A stretch of DNA of 64,000 nt, taken from assembly GCA_050948665.1 (NCBI GenBank), contig JBMNEH010000001.1, positions 1,426,001-1,490,000 of the forward strand, written 5' to 3'. The DNA is from JBMNEH01 sp050948665. GTDB lineage: Bacteria > Bacillota > Clostridia > Christensenellales > UMGS416. The notes under the pieces are model-generated. The model saw only the letters and a program-made list of their open reading frames with translations, was not told where the DNA came from and made no database searches. Of this stretch, positions 1 to 8,662 are shown piece after piece (position 1 is the first letter of the stretch; each line of letters begins with the position of its first letter). Both the position numbers and the translations under genes were made by a program.

Positions 1-48
1 GCAGGCTATAACGAGCAACACACTACTACGGACAAGTATATTATCCAT
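1..48 (-). CDS. N-terminal start of an unidentified downstream gene (partial)
   Basis: An ATG on the minus strand at 48 is preceded by a strong ribosome binding site (GGAGGTGTAA directly upstream, read on the minus strand) and stays open to the window edge. Sixteen residues are visible, starting MDNILVRS and followed by a hydrophobic run. The start lies inside the last codons of the deaminase gene (8-nt overlap), so the two are likely co-translated. Too little is visible to name a product. Confidence 0.55.
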   Translation of the reverse strand, partial: MDNILVRSSVLLVIAC

Positions 49-1339
49 TTACACCTCCACCTGCATACAATCTCTCAATGCATTTTTTGTAACCCGAAAG
101 GATGTAATCCAAGTCAATTGTTTTCAGTTCTCCATCCTCGGCAAGAATATTTCCGTCAACCATAGTCATCCGGATGTCATTCCTGTTTCCGCTATACAGC
201 AGTTGGTGCTCCGGTTGGGCAATATAGGGCATATAATATAATCCTTGCCTGGATACACGAATCATATCTGCTCTTTTCCCCGGAGCTAATGTACCTATAC
301 AGTCACCAAGTCCGATTGCAGTCGCACTATCTCGGGTGGCCATTGCAAGCGTCTCCATTGCATCCATCACCTCAGGTCGTTTTAAAAATCCTTTCGAAAG
401 AAGAGATGCGAGGGAAGCTTCTTCCAACATATCAACGTTGTTGTTAGATGCGACTCCGTCTGTTCCCAATCCAACAGTAATACCGCTATCGCGCATCTTG
501 GCAACCGGTGAGATACCGCTACCCAATTTCAAATTTGAGGAAGGACAATGCGCCACCGCTACACTATACCTCTTCATAAGCTCTAAGTCTCCAGGGCGGA
601 GATCTACACAATGCGCCGCTACCACAGGATTATCCAAAACTCCAAGCTGCGCCAGATAAGCAAAGGGCGTGCAACCGTTCTGCGCCAGGCAATCTTCCAC
701 TTCCTTCGTAGTTTCAGAAACATGAATGTGCACTCCGACTCCAAGCCTATTCGCAATTTCACCACCGCGCCGTAACTCTGGTCCGGTTTTCGTATAAATC
801 GAATGTAATCCCATACAGATGCGAATACGACCTTCCGCTGCGCCATCCCAGTCCCGCACTAATCTCGCAGCATAAGCTTCATCCAAAGTATGTATGGAGC
901 ACAATCGTCCTCGCATACCTGACTCTGCCAACGCTTTTGCAGTTTCCGGCTCGAAATTATACATATCATTAAAGCATGTTGTGCCGGATAGCAACATTTC
1001 TGCGATGCCAATCATGCTACCAAAGTACACATCCTCGGGCAACAATTTCTCTTCTATTGGGAATATATAGTTATACAACCAATCCTGCAGGTTCTTCCCA
1101 CTGCCATACCCTCGGAAAAGCGTCATAGCAGTATGCGCATGCGCATTTACAAATCCGGGCATCAATATGTCTCCCTGACAGTCTACAATCCTATCAGGGT
1201 TAAACTTCGGCGGAGCGCATGCACCGTTCCCTACATATATTATCTCTGATCCATCTATTTGTACTATGCCTTTATCATAGCATGACAGCGCAGAATCCAT
1301 CGACAGAATAAAGGCATTATAAAACAGGTATTTCATCAT
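41..1339 (-). CDS. mtaD: Amidohydrolase, 5-methylthioadenosine/S-adenosylhomocysteine deaminase type
   Basis: A 432-residue member of the metal-dependent amidohydrolase superfamily that deaminates MTA, SAH or related 5'-modified adenosines. Visible features are the HAHTAM metal-binding motif in the first third, the HIHVSET and AAHC motifs carrying further metal-ligand histidines, and GTDGVASNN near the C-terminus with the catalytic aspartate. The start is placed at the ATG at 1339, because AGGAG lies 6 nt upstream and family members begin with a short hydrophobic strand here; an upstream extension of 25 residues has no such support. It overlaps the next gene by 8 nt. In radical-SAM-rich anaerobes such enzymes can also process 5'-deoxyadenosine. 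The exact substrate preference cannot be read from sequence; guanine or atrazine-like deaminases are more distant alternatives. Confidence 0.85.
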   Translation of the reverse strand: MMKYLFYNAFILSMDSALSCYDKGIVQIDGSEIIYVGNGACAPPKFNPDRIVDCQGDILMPGFVNAHAHTAMTLFRGYGSGKNLQDWLYNYIFPIEEKLLPEDVYFGSMIGIAEMLLSGTTCFNDMYNFEPETAKALAESGMRGRLCSIHTLDEAYAARLVRDWDGAAEGRIRICMGLHSIYTKTGPELRRGGEIANRLGVGVHIHVSETTKEVEDCLAQNGCTPFAYLAQLGVLDNPVVAAHCVDLRPGDLELMKRYSVAVAHCPSSNLKLGSGISPVAKMRDSGITVGLGTDGVASNNNVDMLEEASLASLLSKGFLKRPEVMDAMETLAMATRDSATAIGLGDCIGTLAPGKRADMIRVSRQGLYYMPYIAQPEHQLLYSGNRNDIRMTMVDGNILAEDGELKTIDLDYILSGYKKCIERLYAGGGVNG

Positions 1340-1904
1340 TAAACTCTCCTGAGATAAGTCGCCAATTAATATTTTATCAAAAAGATGAAACAATATTATG
1401 AATAGATATGACATAATTGTGGCACAAAACGAACAATTCCATGGTATTTCATCTAGTAGATTAATTGGATTGCAGTCCGCTCTTTATCTAAAGAATGTCT
1501 TTTTAAAACACGCTGCGTCAAGAAATGGAGCTATAAACTATAGTTATGCACTTTTCTTGTTATTATGAATATATCAATTCTAGAAGGTCCATAAGCATAT
1601 TATCGGACTTTCTTCAAAACAACCAAAAGCCATGCCCTTTTCTGAAGTTTATTTTTAACTTTCTAAAAGCCACTATCCGCAAATGGTCATGCTACGGCAA
1701 CAGCAGCCTGCATTTTGTATATATTAATACATTGCGAATGCATAACTAAACTGTCATTTCGATCCCGAACATTTTGCTCTGACGATCTAGCCGCGCAAAA
1801 GCACAACTTGAACAGTAAAAAACTTGTTATCAATCTCCTCTTGCACAAAATATATGCTTTGTAGATTTCAAGGATAACCAAATTTAAAATTTACTTTTAA
1901 TCTT
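1340..1904. other. Gene-poor spacer between the deaminase gene and aspS
   Basis: About 565 nt, AT-rich, with only short ORFs that lack ribosome binding sites and recognisable motifs. I see no tRNA, repeat array or transposon end. The promoter of the deaminase gene probably lies within 1340-1410, but no convincing paired hexamers could be assigned. Confidence 0.5.
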
Positions 1905-1905
1905 A

Positions 1906-1936
1906 AACCTCCCGGCTTGTGATGTGCCGGGAGGTT
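1906..1936 (-). terminator. Hairpin terminator after aspS
   Basis: Perfect 11-bp inverted repeat (AACCTCCCGGC / GCCGGGAGGTT) with a 9-nt loop, 47 nt past the aspS stop codon. The T-run on the minus strand is short (TTTAAG), so it is a moderate intrinsic terminator; the stem is symmetrical and could also work on the plus strand. Confidence 0.65.
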
Positions 1937-1982
1937 ATATCTAACGATATGCACAAAACCGCTACATCGCGTGTTCCGTTCA

Positions 1983-3269
1983 TTAAGGTGTAATTCGATT
2001 GGGGCCTCTGAATAAGAAGGATGCCTCTTTAATACCAAGATCAAACATCAACATTGTAAGTCGATCGATGCCCATACCAAACCCTCCATGGGGCGGACAT
2101 CCGTAACGGAAAAAATCCAGATAGAACTTAACATCCTCCTCAAGCCCCTTATCGTGTGCCTGCTGCTTGAGAATATTATATCGATGCTCGCGCTGGGCGC
2201 CGGTTGTGATCTCAGTACCCCGCCATATCAAATCATAACCTTGTGGCACACCATCTTTACGCATATGATAGAAAGCCCGTTTGTCCTTGGGATAGTCTGT
2301 AATAAACAAGAATTCATGCTGATACGCGTCCATGGAGAATTGATAGCTCAGTTTTTCTGCTTCTGCCGACAAATCCACCTTCTCCTCTTGCCCTACCTTA
2401 TAGCCGTAACGAGCCTCAAGTTCCTTATATAGATCCTCCAACCTAATGGTGGGGAAAGGTATTGTTGGCACAGTTACTGGCAATCCGAAAAGTGTTTCAA
2501 TCTCATTGCCGTATTTCTCCTTAACTCCCTTTAGCATGGCAAGTAACATGTCCTGTTGGAAACACATTACGTCTTCAAAACTTTCTATATAGGATATTTC
2601 TATATCGAAGCTTGTAAATTCAGTGGCATGTCGATGTGTAAAAGACTTTTCGGCACGAAAAACCGGAGCGACTTCAAAGACTCTTTCAAGCCCTGCAGCC
2701 ATTGCCATTTGTTTATAGAACTGGGGGCTCTGCGCCAGATAGGCTTTTCTGTCGAAGTACGTCAACTCAAATACATCAGCTCCGCTCTCGCTTGCTGCAC
2801 CAATAAGCTTTGGTGAGTGTATTTCTATAAAGCCATGTTTCAGCACATGCTGACGAAGTAATGCCACCATCTCAGTCTGCACCTTCATCATCAACACGTT
2901 CTTATCCGTCCGCAAATCTATCCAGCGGTAATCCATTCGAGTATCAATATTTGCGCCTGGAGCAATAGGAAGCGGTTCCGAAAGCGAATCAATGGTAATA
3001 TCATCCGGAATCAGCTCCCGTTGACCCATTTTTACGTATTCGCTGGCTACTACTAAGCCTTTTACGGAAATAACAGAACCAATGGTTATTCTGTCCACAA
3101 CTTCAACGAGCGACGGATTCTTCTCTTTTTCCAGCGTAATTTGTATACGTCCGGACACATCTTTAAGAACGATAAAGGCCATTTTCTTTCGATTTCGTAG
3201 ATTTTCTACAAACCCACGAACCAATTGTGTTTTTCCGTTTGTCAAATTACAACAGAGTACTCGTTCCAT
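1983..3269 (-). CDS. aspS: Aspartyl-tRNA synthetase, archaeal/short type (probably non-discriminating)
   Basis: Charges tRNA-Asp, and probably tRNA-Asn, with aspartate. At 428 residues it is the compact archaeal/eukaryotic-type enzyme rather than the roughly 590-residue bacterial type, because the GAD insertion domain is missing. An N-terminal OB-fold anticodon-binding domain (about residues 1-105) is followed by the class II catalytic core, with motif 2 around FRAEKSFTHRHATEF and motif 3 as GFGMGIDRLTML at the C-terminus. AAGGAAG precedes the ATG. It starts 41 nt after the hydroxyacid dehydrogenase gene on the same strand with no terminator between, so readthrough from the redox operon is possible. 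If non-discriminating, GatCAB must amidate Asp-tRNA-Asn; no gat genes are in this window. Confidence 0.93.
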   Translation of the reverse strand: MERVLCCNLTNGKTQLVRGFVENLRNRKKMAFIVLKDVSGRIQITLEKEKNPSLVEVVDRITIGSVISVKGLVVASEYVKMGQRELIPDDITIDSLSEPLPIAPGANIDTRMDYRWIDLRTDKNVLMMKVQTEMVALLRQHVLKHGFIEIHSPKLIGAASESGADVFELTYFDRKAYLAQSPQFYKQMAMAAGLERVFEVAPVFRAEKSFTHRHATEFTSFDIEISYIESFEDVMCFQQDMLLAMLKGVKEKYGNEIETLFGLPVTVPTIPFPTIRLEDLYKELEARYGYKVGQEEKVDLSAEAEKLSYQFSMDAYQHEFLFITDYPKDKRAFYHMRKDGVPQGYDLIWRGTEITTGAQREHRYNILKQQAHDKGLEEDVKFYLDFFRYGCPPHGGFGMGIDRLTMLMFDLGIKEASFLFRGPNRITP

Positions 3270-3310
3270 ATTCTTTAACTTCCTTATTTTAAATTTGTGT
3301 TATTTGGTTA

Positions 3311-4333
3311 CTAAGCCATTGTCGCCAGCATCGACAATGTCACTTCACAGTCGCAGGGAATCTGAGCATGTACCTTCTCAGCTGCATCTATCATAAAATG
3401 TGCCAGTCGCTGACATTCACGTCCGCTGCTACCTGCCATATGCGGTGTAATGAAAATATTCGGTTGCTGTAGGAGAGGGCCGTCCTGTACAGGAGGTTCT
3501 GGATCTGTCACGTCAAGAATTGCTACCCGCATCGGCTCCTCCTGCATGATTCGTATTAAATCTGCTTCGACAACCTGAGCACCTCGTCCGGTGTTTATAA
3601 AAACGCCGTTTGCAGGCAAGTTCCGCAATACATCATAACAAAGCAAGCCTCGAAGTTCTTCTTTGTTTGCAAGATGGTTTGTGACAATATCACATGAGAT
3701 TACCCCTTCCAACGATGTAAGAGAGACGCCCATAGACTTCGCTTTATCTTCGGAAAGGTACGGATCATAGACCTTAATCAGAACCTCGTTGCTATCATAC
3801 AGCATCGCTTTTAAGGAATGAATCACTCCGCTGCCTATGGCACCAGCGCCCAAAACCCCAACAGTTATCCCATAATTCCCGGGCATGGTACCGGCAATCT
3901 TTCCGGCTTTCCGATAGTCAACCCGCGTTAAATCAATGCTGTGAAAAAAACCTTTTGCTGCCAGCAGTATCTCGGACACGGTCCACTGTATAACTGAAAT
4001 TCCATTCGCTTTCCAAGCGCTGAATACTCGTATGCCTCGCTCAAGAAAGGGGCGGGCAAAGGATTGAACCGTGCCTGCAGCATAAAATACAGCCTGCAGT
4101 TTTGGCATATACCTATCAATCTCCTCTCCAGTGAATGACGGCATTCCCCAGGTGGAAAACGCGAACACTACCTCTGAAAGGACTTCTCTGCAAGCCTCAA
4201 TATTCTGTTGCCCAATGGGAGTAGGATAAAGGTCTGTAAACTGTGAAACACGCTCAATTACCCCCGGCGCAAATACGCGATTAAGGTTCTTATCATTCCC
4301 CTCTGAAGAAAAGAGAACTGTCTTGATTTTCAT
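3311..4333 (-). CDS. D-2-hydroxyacid dehydrogenase family protein
   Basis: NAD(P)-dependent oxidoreductase of the D-isomer-specific 2-hydroxyacid dehydrogenase family, 340 residues. The Rossmann nucleotide-binding motif reads VGVLGAGAIGSG in the middle of the protein. The catalytic Arg is in NTGRGAQ, the Glu in DVTDPEPP and the His in TPHMAGSSG, so the active-site triad is complete. The ATG at 4333 lies 41 nt inside the upstream FAD gene, with GGAGG and AAGG upstream of it, indicating translational coupling. It is the last gene of a four-gene redox operon. Relatives include phosphoglycerate and glyoxylate/hydroxypyruvate reductases; the N-terminal substrate domain does not let me choose, so the substrate is unknown. 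Confidence 0.85.
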   Translation of the reverse strand: MKIKTVLFSSEGNDKNLNRVFAPGVIERVSQFTDLYPTPIGQQNIEACREVLSEVVFAFSTWGMPSFTGEEIDRYMPKLQAVFYAAGTVQSFARPFLERGIRVFSAWKANGISVIQWTVSEILLAAKGFFHSIDLTRVDYRKAGKIAGTMPGNYGITVGVLGAGAIGSGVIHSLKAMLYDSNEVLIKVYDPYLSEDKAKSMGVSLTSLEGVISCDIVTNHLANKEELRGLLCYDVLRNLPANGVFINTGRGAQVVEADLIRIMQEEPMRVAILDVTDPEPPVQDGPLLQQPNIFITPHMAGSSGRECQRLAHFMIDAAEKVHAQIPCDCEVTLSMLATMA

Positions 4334-6167
4334 TATATACCTTACCTCCGAATACTTTCATATCTCGAAAATCCCGCCATACATTCTCGAACCAATCCTC
4401 GCTTTTCGGAATAGGACGAACCGGCACACATGCTGCCCCCACTCCCGGCGTATAAACCACTGCCTTATTTCCTTCCATTTCCGCCATAGCCAACAAAGAG
4501 GACACTACCGCTACCATTACAGCGGTAATTTCTCTGGCTTCAGCTAATTCTTCCGGAGTCGCCAAGCATTCGCCGCTTTCAATTAATACCTGGTTGCTCT
4601 TTAGGTTTTGTAGAAAGGATTTTAGCTCTTCCTGCTTGGGATCAACAGAAGCTAAAGCGGACATCTCTTCCCTTTGCTTTGTCAGGATATCCGAAGCATA
4701 CACGGCTCTTGATGTTTGTGTAACAGTTGGAAGCAATACTCTACGTGCCTTCTTCAAAGAATCTGCTGCATTGATCATAAATTGATTTATATCTGGAGGA
4801 ACCAACTCACCGTGGTACAAAATATGCTGTGCAACTCGAAGACTTCCGCACTGTGTCTCATTCAAAGCACTGCCACCCGGACGGTACATTCCGAATACAC
4901 CGGCACATTCCCCGGCAGCATAAAGACCGGGAAGACTTGTGCGCCACCATTCGTCTACCCATAAGCCGCCGTTCTGATGCTGTGCATTCACAGCGATTTC
5001 CAGAGAATCCTTCATCAAATCCAAACCATTCCTTTTGTAAAAGGCAACAGCATCGGGATTCATTTTCATAAGACGGTCAATCGGAATATCTGCTATACAG
5101 CCGGAGTTCTGCCAATATTCTACAGCTTCCGCCGGAAGAGGCATAAAATCATATCGCATACCGGCGGGATTTGACCGAAAGTCCATAAAAACCCTACGTC
5201 CGGCTACTATCTCGTTGCTAACAGCAATATCTATCAAAGAAGAACCATCAACACCCGTTTTTCTCTTATCAAAAGGCCATTGATAGCCTTTAAGAAAAAT
5301 AGCTCGCAACATAGCAGTTTCACTTGTGAAATAACGTGTCAGAAAATATTCGCGGTTATTCCCGTCCCGGTCGGTAGAGTAGTATGCCGGTATTACCTGT
5401 TGATAAGAGCCAGATAGATTCCACCGAACTGCCACTGAACCCAATCCAAACTGCCAATATTGCAGATTATTACCCTTTGCGCCAGCCCGAAGAGCATGAC
5501 CGAGACCGCCGCTTTGGCTTTTAGGATATACAGTATGCAGGTAGACATTCGCAGAGCCACCTGTACACAAAACCACCTGGGAAGCAGCAATCACAAGAGG
5601 CTTTTCTTCTTCCTGTATGAAAAGTGCGCCCAGTACTCTTCCATGATTGTCCTGTAAAAGCGAGGCAAGTGTAACGCAATCTACAAAACGCACCCCTACT
5701 TCCCTACATGCTTTTAATAACGCCTGACCCATATAGCGGCTGGTCAAAGGGCCTGCAGAAGTAGCCCTTCTTCTAGGATCATGATCTGTCTTGTACCCTG
5801 TATATTGCCCATATGCATCGTGAGGAAAAGGTACACCCAACTGAACAAGCTTATAAAAACCACGTAATGACAAAGCCGCCAACACCAATGCATGATCACC
5901 CTGCATGCCCTCGCCAGAAAAAAACGTATCTGCCAAATCAGCAATACTGTCTCTCTCGCTTCCCTGTATAGATAGCTTATAGTATGTCTGCTTATCGCTA
6001 CCGGCATCAAATGAAGCGCCTCCCCCTAAGGAAGCGGTTGCCAAACACACATCATGTCCTTTAGATGCCAGCTCATGTGCAGCGTTTAATCCAGCTGCAC
6101 CTGACCCAATAACAAGTGTTGCCGCGGAAATTATATTTTCCAATTTGCAATTATACATTGTATTCAT
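4293..6167 (-). CDS. FAD-dependent oxidoreductase, fumarate reductase/L-aspartate oxidase flavoprotein family
   Basis: A 624-residue soluble flavoprotein. The N-terminal dinucleotide-binding motif VIGSGAAGLNAAHELA lies around residues 17-32, and the C-terminal half carries GLYAAGECAG plus RPGGSALNE, as in the succinate dehydrogenase/fumarate reductase flavoprotein group. No signal peptide, heme-binding CxxCH or FMN-domain sequence is visible, and no iron-sulfur or membrane-anchor subunit gene is adjacent, so it is not a conventional respiratory complex. ATG at 6167 has AGGA 6 nt upstream and follows the SDR stop by 8 nt; an in-frame ATG three codons later is an alternative. It may oxidise or reduce a C=C or C-N bond of the unknown operon substrate; that role is inferred from family only. 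Confidence 0.8.
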   Translation of the reverse strand: MNTMYNCKLENIISAATLVIGSGAAGLNAAHELASKGHDVCLATASLGGGASFDAGSDKQTYYKLSIQGSERDSIADLADTFFSGEGMQGDHALVLAALSLRGFYKLVQLGVPFPHDAYGQYTGYKTDHDPRRRATSAGPLTSRYMGQALLKACREVGVRFVDCVTLASLLQDNHGRVLGALFIQEEEKPLVIAASQVVLCTGGSANVYLHTVYPKSQSGGLGHALRAGAKGNNLQYWQFGLGSVAVRWNLSGSYQQVIPAYYSTDRDGNNREYFLTRYFTSETAMLRAIFLKGYQWPFDKRKTGVDGSSLIDIAVSNEIVAGRRVFMDFRSNPAGMRYDFMPLPAEAVEYWQNSGCIADIPIDRLMKMNPDAVAFYKRNGLDLMKDSLEIAVNAQHQNGGLWVDEWWRTSLPGLYAAGECAGVFGMYRPGGSALNETQCGSLRVAQHILYHGELVPPDINQFMINAADSLKKARRVLLPTVTQTSRAVYASDILTKQREEMSALASVDPKQEELKSFLQNLKSNQVLIESGECLATPEELAEAREITAVMVAVVSSLLAMAEMEGNKAVVYTPGVGAACVPVRPIPKSEDWFENVWRDFRDMKVFGGKVYNENQDSSLFFRGE

Positions 6168-6175
6168 TAAATATC

Positions 6176-6919
6176 CTACAGCTGTGGAATGTGCATACCG
6201 CCATCAAGCTGAATTACTTGCCCGGTTGCATAATCCAGATCGCCAGATGCCAACATCAAAACAGCTTTTGCAATATCCTGTGGATATCCCCAACGATTTG
6301 AGGGAATTAATCCGTTCTTAATAAGCGCATCATATTTATCCTTAACACCAGCGGTCATATCTGTGGCAATAATTCCTGGCCTAATCTCAAATACCTTAAC
6401 ATTAGCTGGTGCTAAACGCGCCGCAAATAGTTGCGTCATCATAGACATCGCAGCTTTACTCATACAATATTCACCGCGGTTAACGCTTACAGCCTCCGCA
6501 GATATAGAAGAGATATTAATAATCCTGCCTTCCTTTTGCTTTTCCATAATGCGCGCGACCTGCTGCGTAAGGAAGAAAGGGCCCCGAACATTGACGCTCA
6601 TAAGCCGATCGTAGCTCTCTTTTGTAGTCTCTAATAGATCGAGACGCTGCAACGGCGCAACACCTGCGTTGTTCACCAGCAGGTCAACGCGCCCGTTCAC
6701 AGACATAACAGTAGATACCACTTTATCATGATCTTCATCCACACCATTATCTGCCCTAAGATAATGTATTCCTGAAGCAAGTAACTCCGTTAAATCTTCT
6801 GTAGCGTCTTCAGGCGTTCGCGTACCTGTTACCCATACCGAGTACCAGTGTTCGGCTAATGCCAATGCCGTAGCCCTACCTATACCCCTGAGCCCTCCAG
6901 TCACAATTGCTGTTTTCAC
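6176..6919 (-). CDS. Short-chain dehydrogenase/reductase (SDR)
   Basis: Classical SDR of 247 residues. The nucleotide-binding motif TGGLRGIGRA is at the N-terminus, NNAG at about residue 87, the active-site Ser in ISSIS and YCMSK provides the catalytic Tyr-Lys. The C-terminal YATGQVIQLDGG is typical of FabG-like 3-oxoacyl and sugar or alcohol dehydrogenases. Its ATG overlaps the upstream reductase stop by 4 nt (ATGA), which shows tight operon organisation. Annotating it as FabG would be unsafe because it is not near fatty-acid genes; the substrate is probably that of the neighbouring redox enzymes. Confidence 0.88.
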   Translation of the reverse strand: MKTAIVTGGLRGIGRATALALAEHWYSVWVTGTRTPEDATEDLTELLASGIHYLRADNGVDEDHDKVVSTVMSVNGRVDLLVNNAGVAPLQRLDLLETTKESYDRLMSVNVRGPFFLTQQVARIMEKQKEGRIINISSISAEAVSVNRGEYCMSKAAMSMMTQLFAARLAPANVKVFEIRPGIIATDMTAGVKDKYDALIKNGLIPSNRWGYPQDIAKAVLMLASGDLDYATGQVIQLDGGMHIPQL

Positions 6920-8235
6920 TCTTTTCCTCCAATAAGCTTCCGGTATAATGGAAGATAAACTTCCTGATCACGCACAGGGCAACCTGTAATGTACCCGGCA
7001 CGCATCAACATAGTGCACTTTCCACAGGCAAGGCACAATTTATCCTTTGGTATTCCTCCGTGATGCAGAATGTGATTTGCAAAAGAGGGATCTGCAAGGG
7101 ATTGCCTTCCAAAGCCCACAGCTTTTGCCCACCCGTTTGATATGATTCCGGCGGCCAAAGCAGCGGAAAATTCCCGCATATATGAAAAGCCGGTAGCTAC
7201 ACAGACAGCGTCAGGATATGCCTGCTGCATTACCCTCGCACCGTCCATCAGTCTGGCGACACCGATTAACGGATCTTCAGGTGGTTCGTATCCCCCCCGC
7301 GCATAAGGCCTATTTATATGGGGGTTATAATAAGGCGTCCCCATTGTAATGTTGAAAAGCGTTTCACCACGCCGAATAAGATCTCCCATCAATTTTAAAG
7401 GCTCTGTATAATCCGGCTTTCCTTCAACGTCATTTCCCCAATGACCCGCGGTATTATCATGCACATTTAAACGCGTGGCAATGATAAAATCTTTGCCCAC
7501 CGCTTTCATAACCATTTCGGTGGTTTCCAGCATCATCCGCGTTCGGTTCTCATAGCTTCCTCCGTATATGCCAATCCTTTCATGTGCTCCCAGCATTTCT
7601 GAATAAAGATATAAATGACAAGCCTTTAAATCCACACCGTCAAAACCTGCTTCACGGCAATAAACCGCGGCGGCGGCAATCGCCCTCTCGGTCTCTTTTA
7701 TTTCTTGGTCGCTAATCACAGGATATGTATCCGGCAACTGTTGATGGGTGTCCAGAACGGAGTCTTTGCAAGCTCTAATAGGAGCAGGGCTTCCCTCCGG
7801 TCTGCTCCACCTTCCGGAATGCGTTAGCTGCGCAATTAACAGTGGCTCGACGCCCCATGCTTCCATAGCAGTTGCTTTTATTTCCCGAACCAATCGCGAG
7901 AAAACATCAAGATTCCCGTCTGTAATCATCAGCTGCCGCGGATTTGCGCGGCTTTCTTGTGTAACAGCAATAGCCTCCATCCATATCAAGCCAGCACCGC
8001 CTCGGGCAAGGCGCAGATACCTGCGAAAAGTCATCTCTCCGGGGCTACCGTCCTGTTCCGAATCGCACCCCTCCATGGGTTGGACGACTAAAGCATTGTA
8101 TAATCTGAAATTCTTACCCTTCACCGGATGCCCTAAGCAAGAATAATCCAGCGAAAAAGGAAGTTCAATTTTCAGAGAATGAGCTGCACTTTCTATCTCT
8201 TGAATGCTTTTATATGGAAATCCTCCGTATTTCAA
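6916..8235 (-). CDS. NADH:flavin oxidoreductase, Old Yellow Enzyme-like, with C-terminal Cys cluster
   Basis: FMN-dependent TIM-barrel reductase of the Old Yellow Enzyme/2,4-dienoyl-CoA reductase group, 439 residues from the chosen start. Visible are NALVVQPMEG near the N-terminus, a central FDGVDLKACH (active-site region) followed by YGGSYENRTR, and late GFGRQSLADP (phosphate-binding loop). The end carries CLACGKC and a further TGC, the Cys pattern that binds 4Fe-4S in the dienoyl-CoA reductase branch, but the second FAD/NAD domain of that branch is absent. The start is TTG at 8235: AAAGGAG lies 7 nt upstream, and the longer open frame would begin inside the promoter -35 box. First gene of the redox operon; substrate unknown. 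Confidence 0.85.
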   Translation of the reverse strand: MKYGGFPYKSIQEIESAAHSLKIELPFSLDYSCLGHPVKGKNFRLYNALVVQPMEGCDSEQDGSPGEMTFRRYLRLARGGAGLIWMEAIAVTQESRANPRQLMITDGNLDVFSRLVREIKATAMEAWGVEPLLIAQLTHSGRWSRPEGSPAPIRACKDSVLDTHQQLPDTYPVISDQEIKETERAIAAAAVYCREAGFDGVDLKACHLYLYSEMLGAHERIGIYGGSYENRTRMMLETTEMVMKAVGKDFIIATRLNVHDNTAGHWGNDVEGKPDYTEPLKLMGDLIRRGETLFNITMGTPYYNPHINRPYARGGYEPPEDPLIGVARLMDGARVMQQAYPDAVCVATGFSYMREFSAALAAGIISNGWAKAVGFGRQSLADPSFANHILHHGGIPKDKLCLACGKCTMLMRAGYITGCPVRDQEVYLPLYRKLIGGKE

Positions 8236-8263
8236 GAAAATGCTCCTTTCCTCCTTTTGCACG

Positions 8264-8292
8264 ATTATATCGAAATCTACAAGAAAATGCAA
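8264..8292 (-). promoter_or_regulatory. Promoter of the four-gene redox operon
   Basis: Minus strand: -35 TTGCAT (8292-8287), 17-nt spacer, -10 TATAAT (8269-8264). It sits 29 nt before the TTG start codon of the reductase and excludes the upstream in-frame ATG as the start. A near-consensus sigma-A promoter. Confidence 0.75.
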
Positions 8293-8325
8293 CGTCCGAT
8301 GCTAATCTTCAGCTGTAAAAAGCCC

Positions 8326-8353
8326 TTGCAAAATTCCAAATCCATGTTATACT
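8326..8353 (+). promoter_or_regulatory. Promoter of tRNA-Arg
   Basis: -35 TTGCAA (8326-8331), 16-nt spacer, -10 TATACT (8348-8353), placing the transcription start just before the tRNA at 8369. It diverges from the redox operon promoter. Confidence 0.7.
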
Positions 8354-8368
8354 TAGAAAGTTGTATAT

Positions 8369-8444
8369 GCGCCTGTAGCTCAGCGGATAGAGCGTTCGGC
8401 TCCGGACCGAAAGGCCGTGGGTTCGATTCCCGCCAGGCGCACCA
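8369..8444 (+). tRNA. tRNA-Arg (anticodon CCG)
   Basis: A 76-nt cloverleaf. The acceptor stem GCGCCTG/CAGGCGC is perfectly paired, the D arm has GCTC/GAGC, the anticodon stem TTCGG/CCGAA encloses the loop CTCCGGA (anticodon CCG), and the T arm is GTGGG-TTCGATT-CCCGC. The discriminator is A and CCA is encoded. It decodes CGG. It is transcribed alone, with its own promoter and terminator. Confidence 0.97.
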
Positions 8445-8449
8445 CGTTC

Positions 8450-8478
8450 AACACCTTCCCAAAGGGGAGGTGTTTTTT
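8450..8478 (+). terminator. Intrinsic terminator of tRNA-Arg
   Basis: 11-bp stem (AACACCTTCCC / GGGGAGGTGTT, one G-T pair) with an AAA loop, followed by a run of six T. It begins 5 nt after the CCA end. Confidence 0.9.
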
Positions 8479-8624
8479 AATGCACAATGCTGAAAGCTCT
8501 GATATATTACCTTTGTATTTGGAAAATGAGCTTGTTATATAATGGACATTTCTCCTATTCCGTGTGAAGCCGATTCTCGTGATTCATCTTTTTCCTGTAG
8601 ATCCAATATTTCTTTTTCACAATA

Positions 8625-8650
8625 GAAAACCCCGGCTTTAGTCGGGGCTT
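8625..8650 (-). terminator. Intrinsic terminator of the ispH-rpsA unit
   Basis: On the minus strand, a CCCCG/CGGGG stem with a roughly 8-nt loop is followed by TTTTC, 13 nt past the rpsA stop codon. Confidence 0.75.
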
Positions 8651-8662
8651 TCGTACACCTGA

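Noticed and set aside
1546..1881. Short ORFs in the deaminase-aspS spacer
   Set aside because: No ribosome binding sites, AT-driven composition, no recognisable family.
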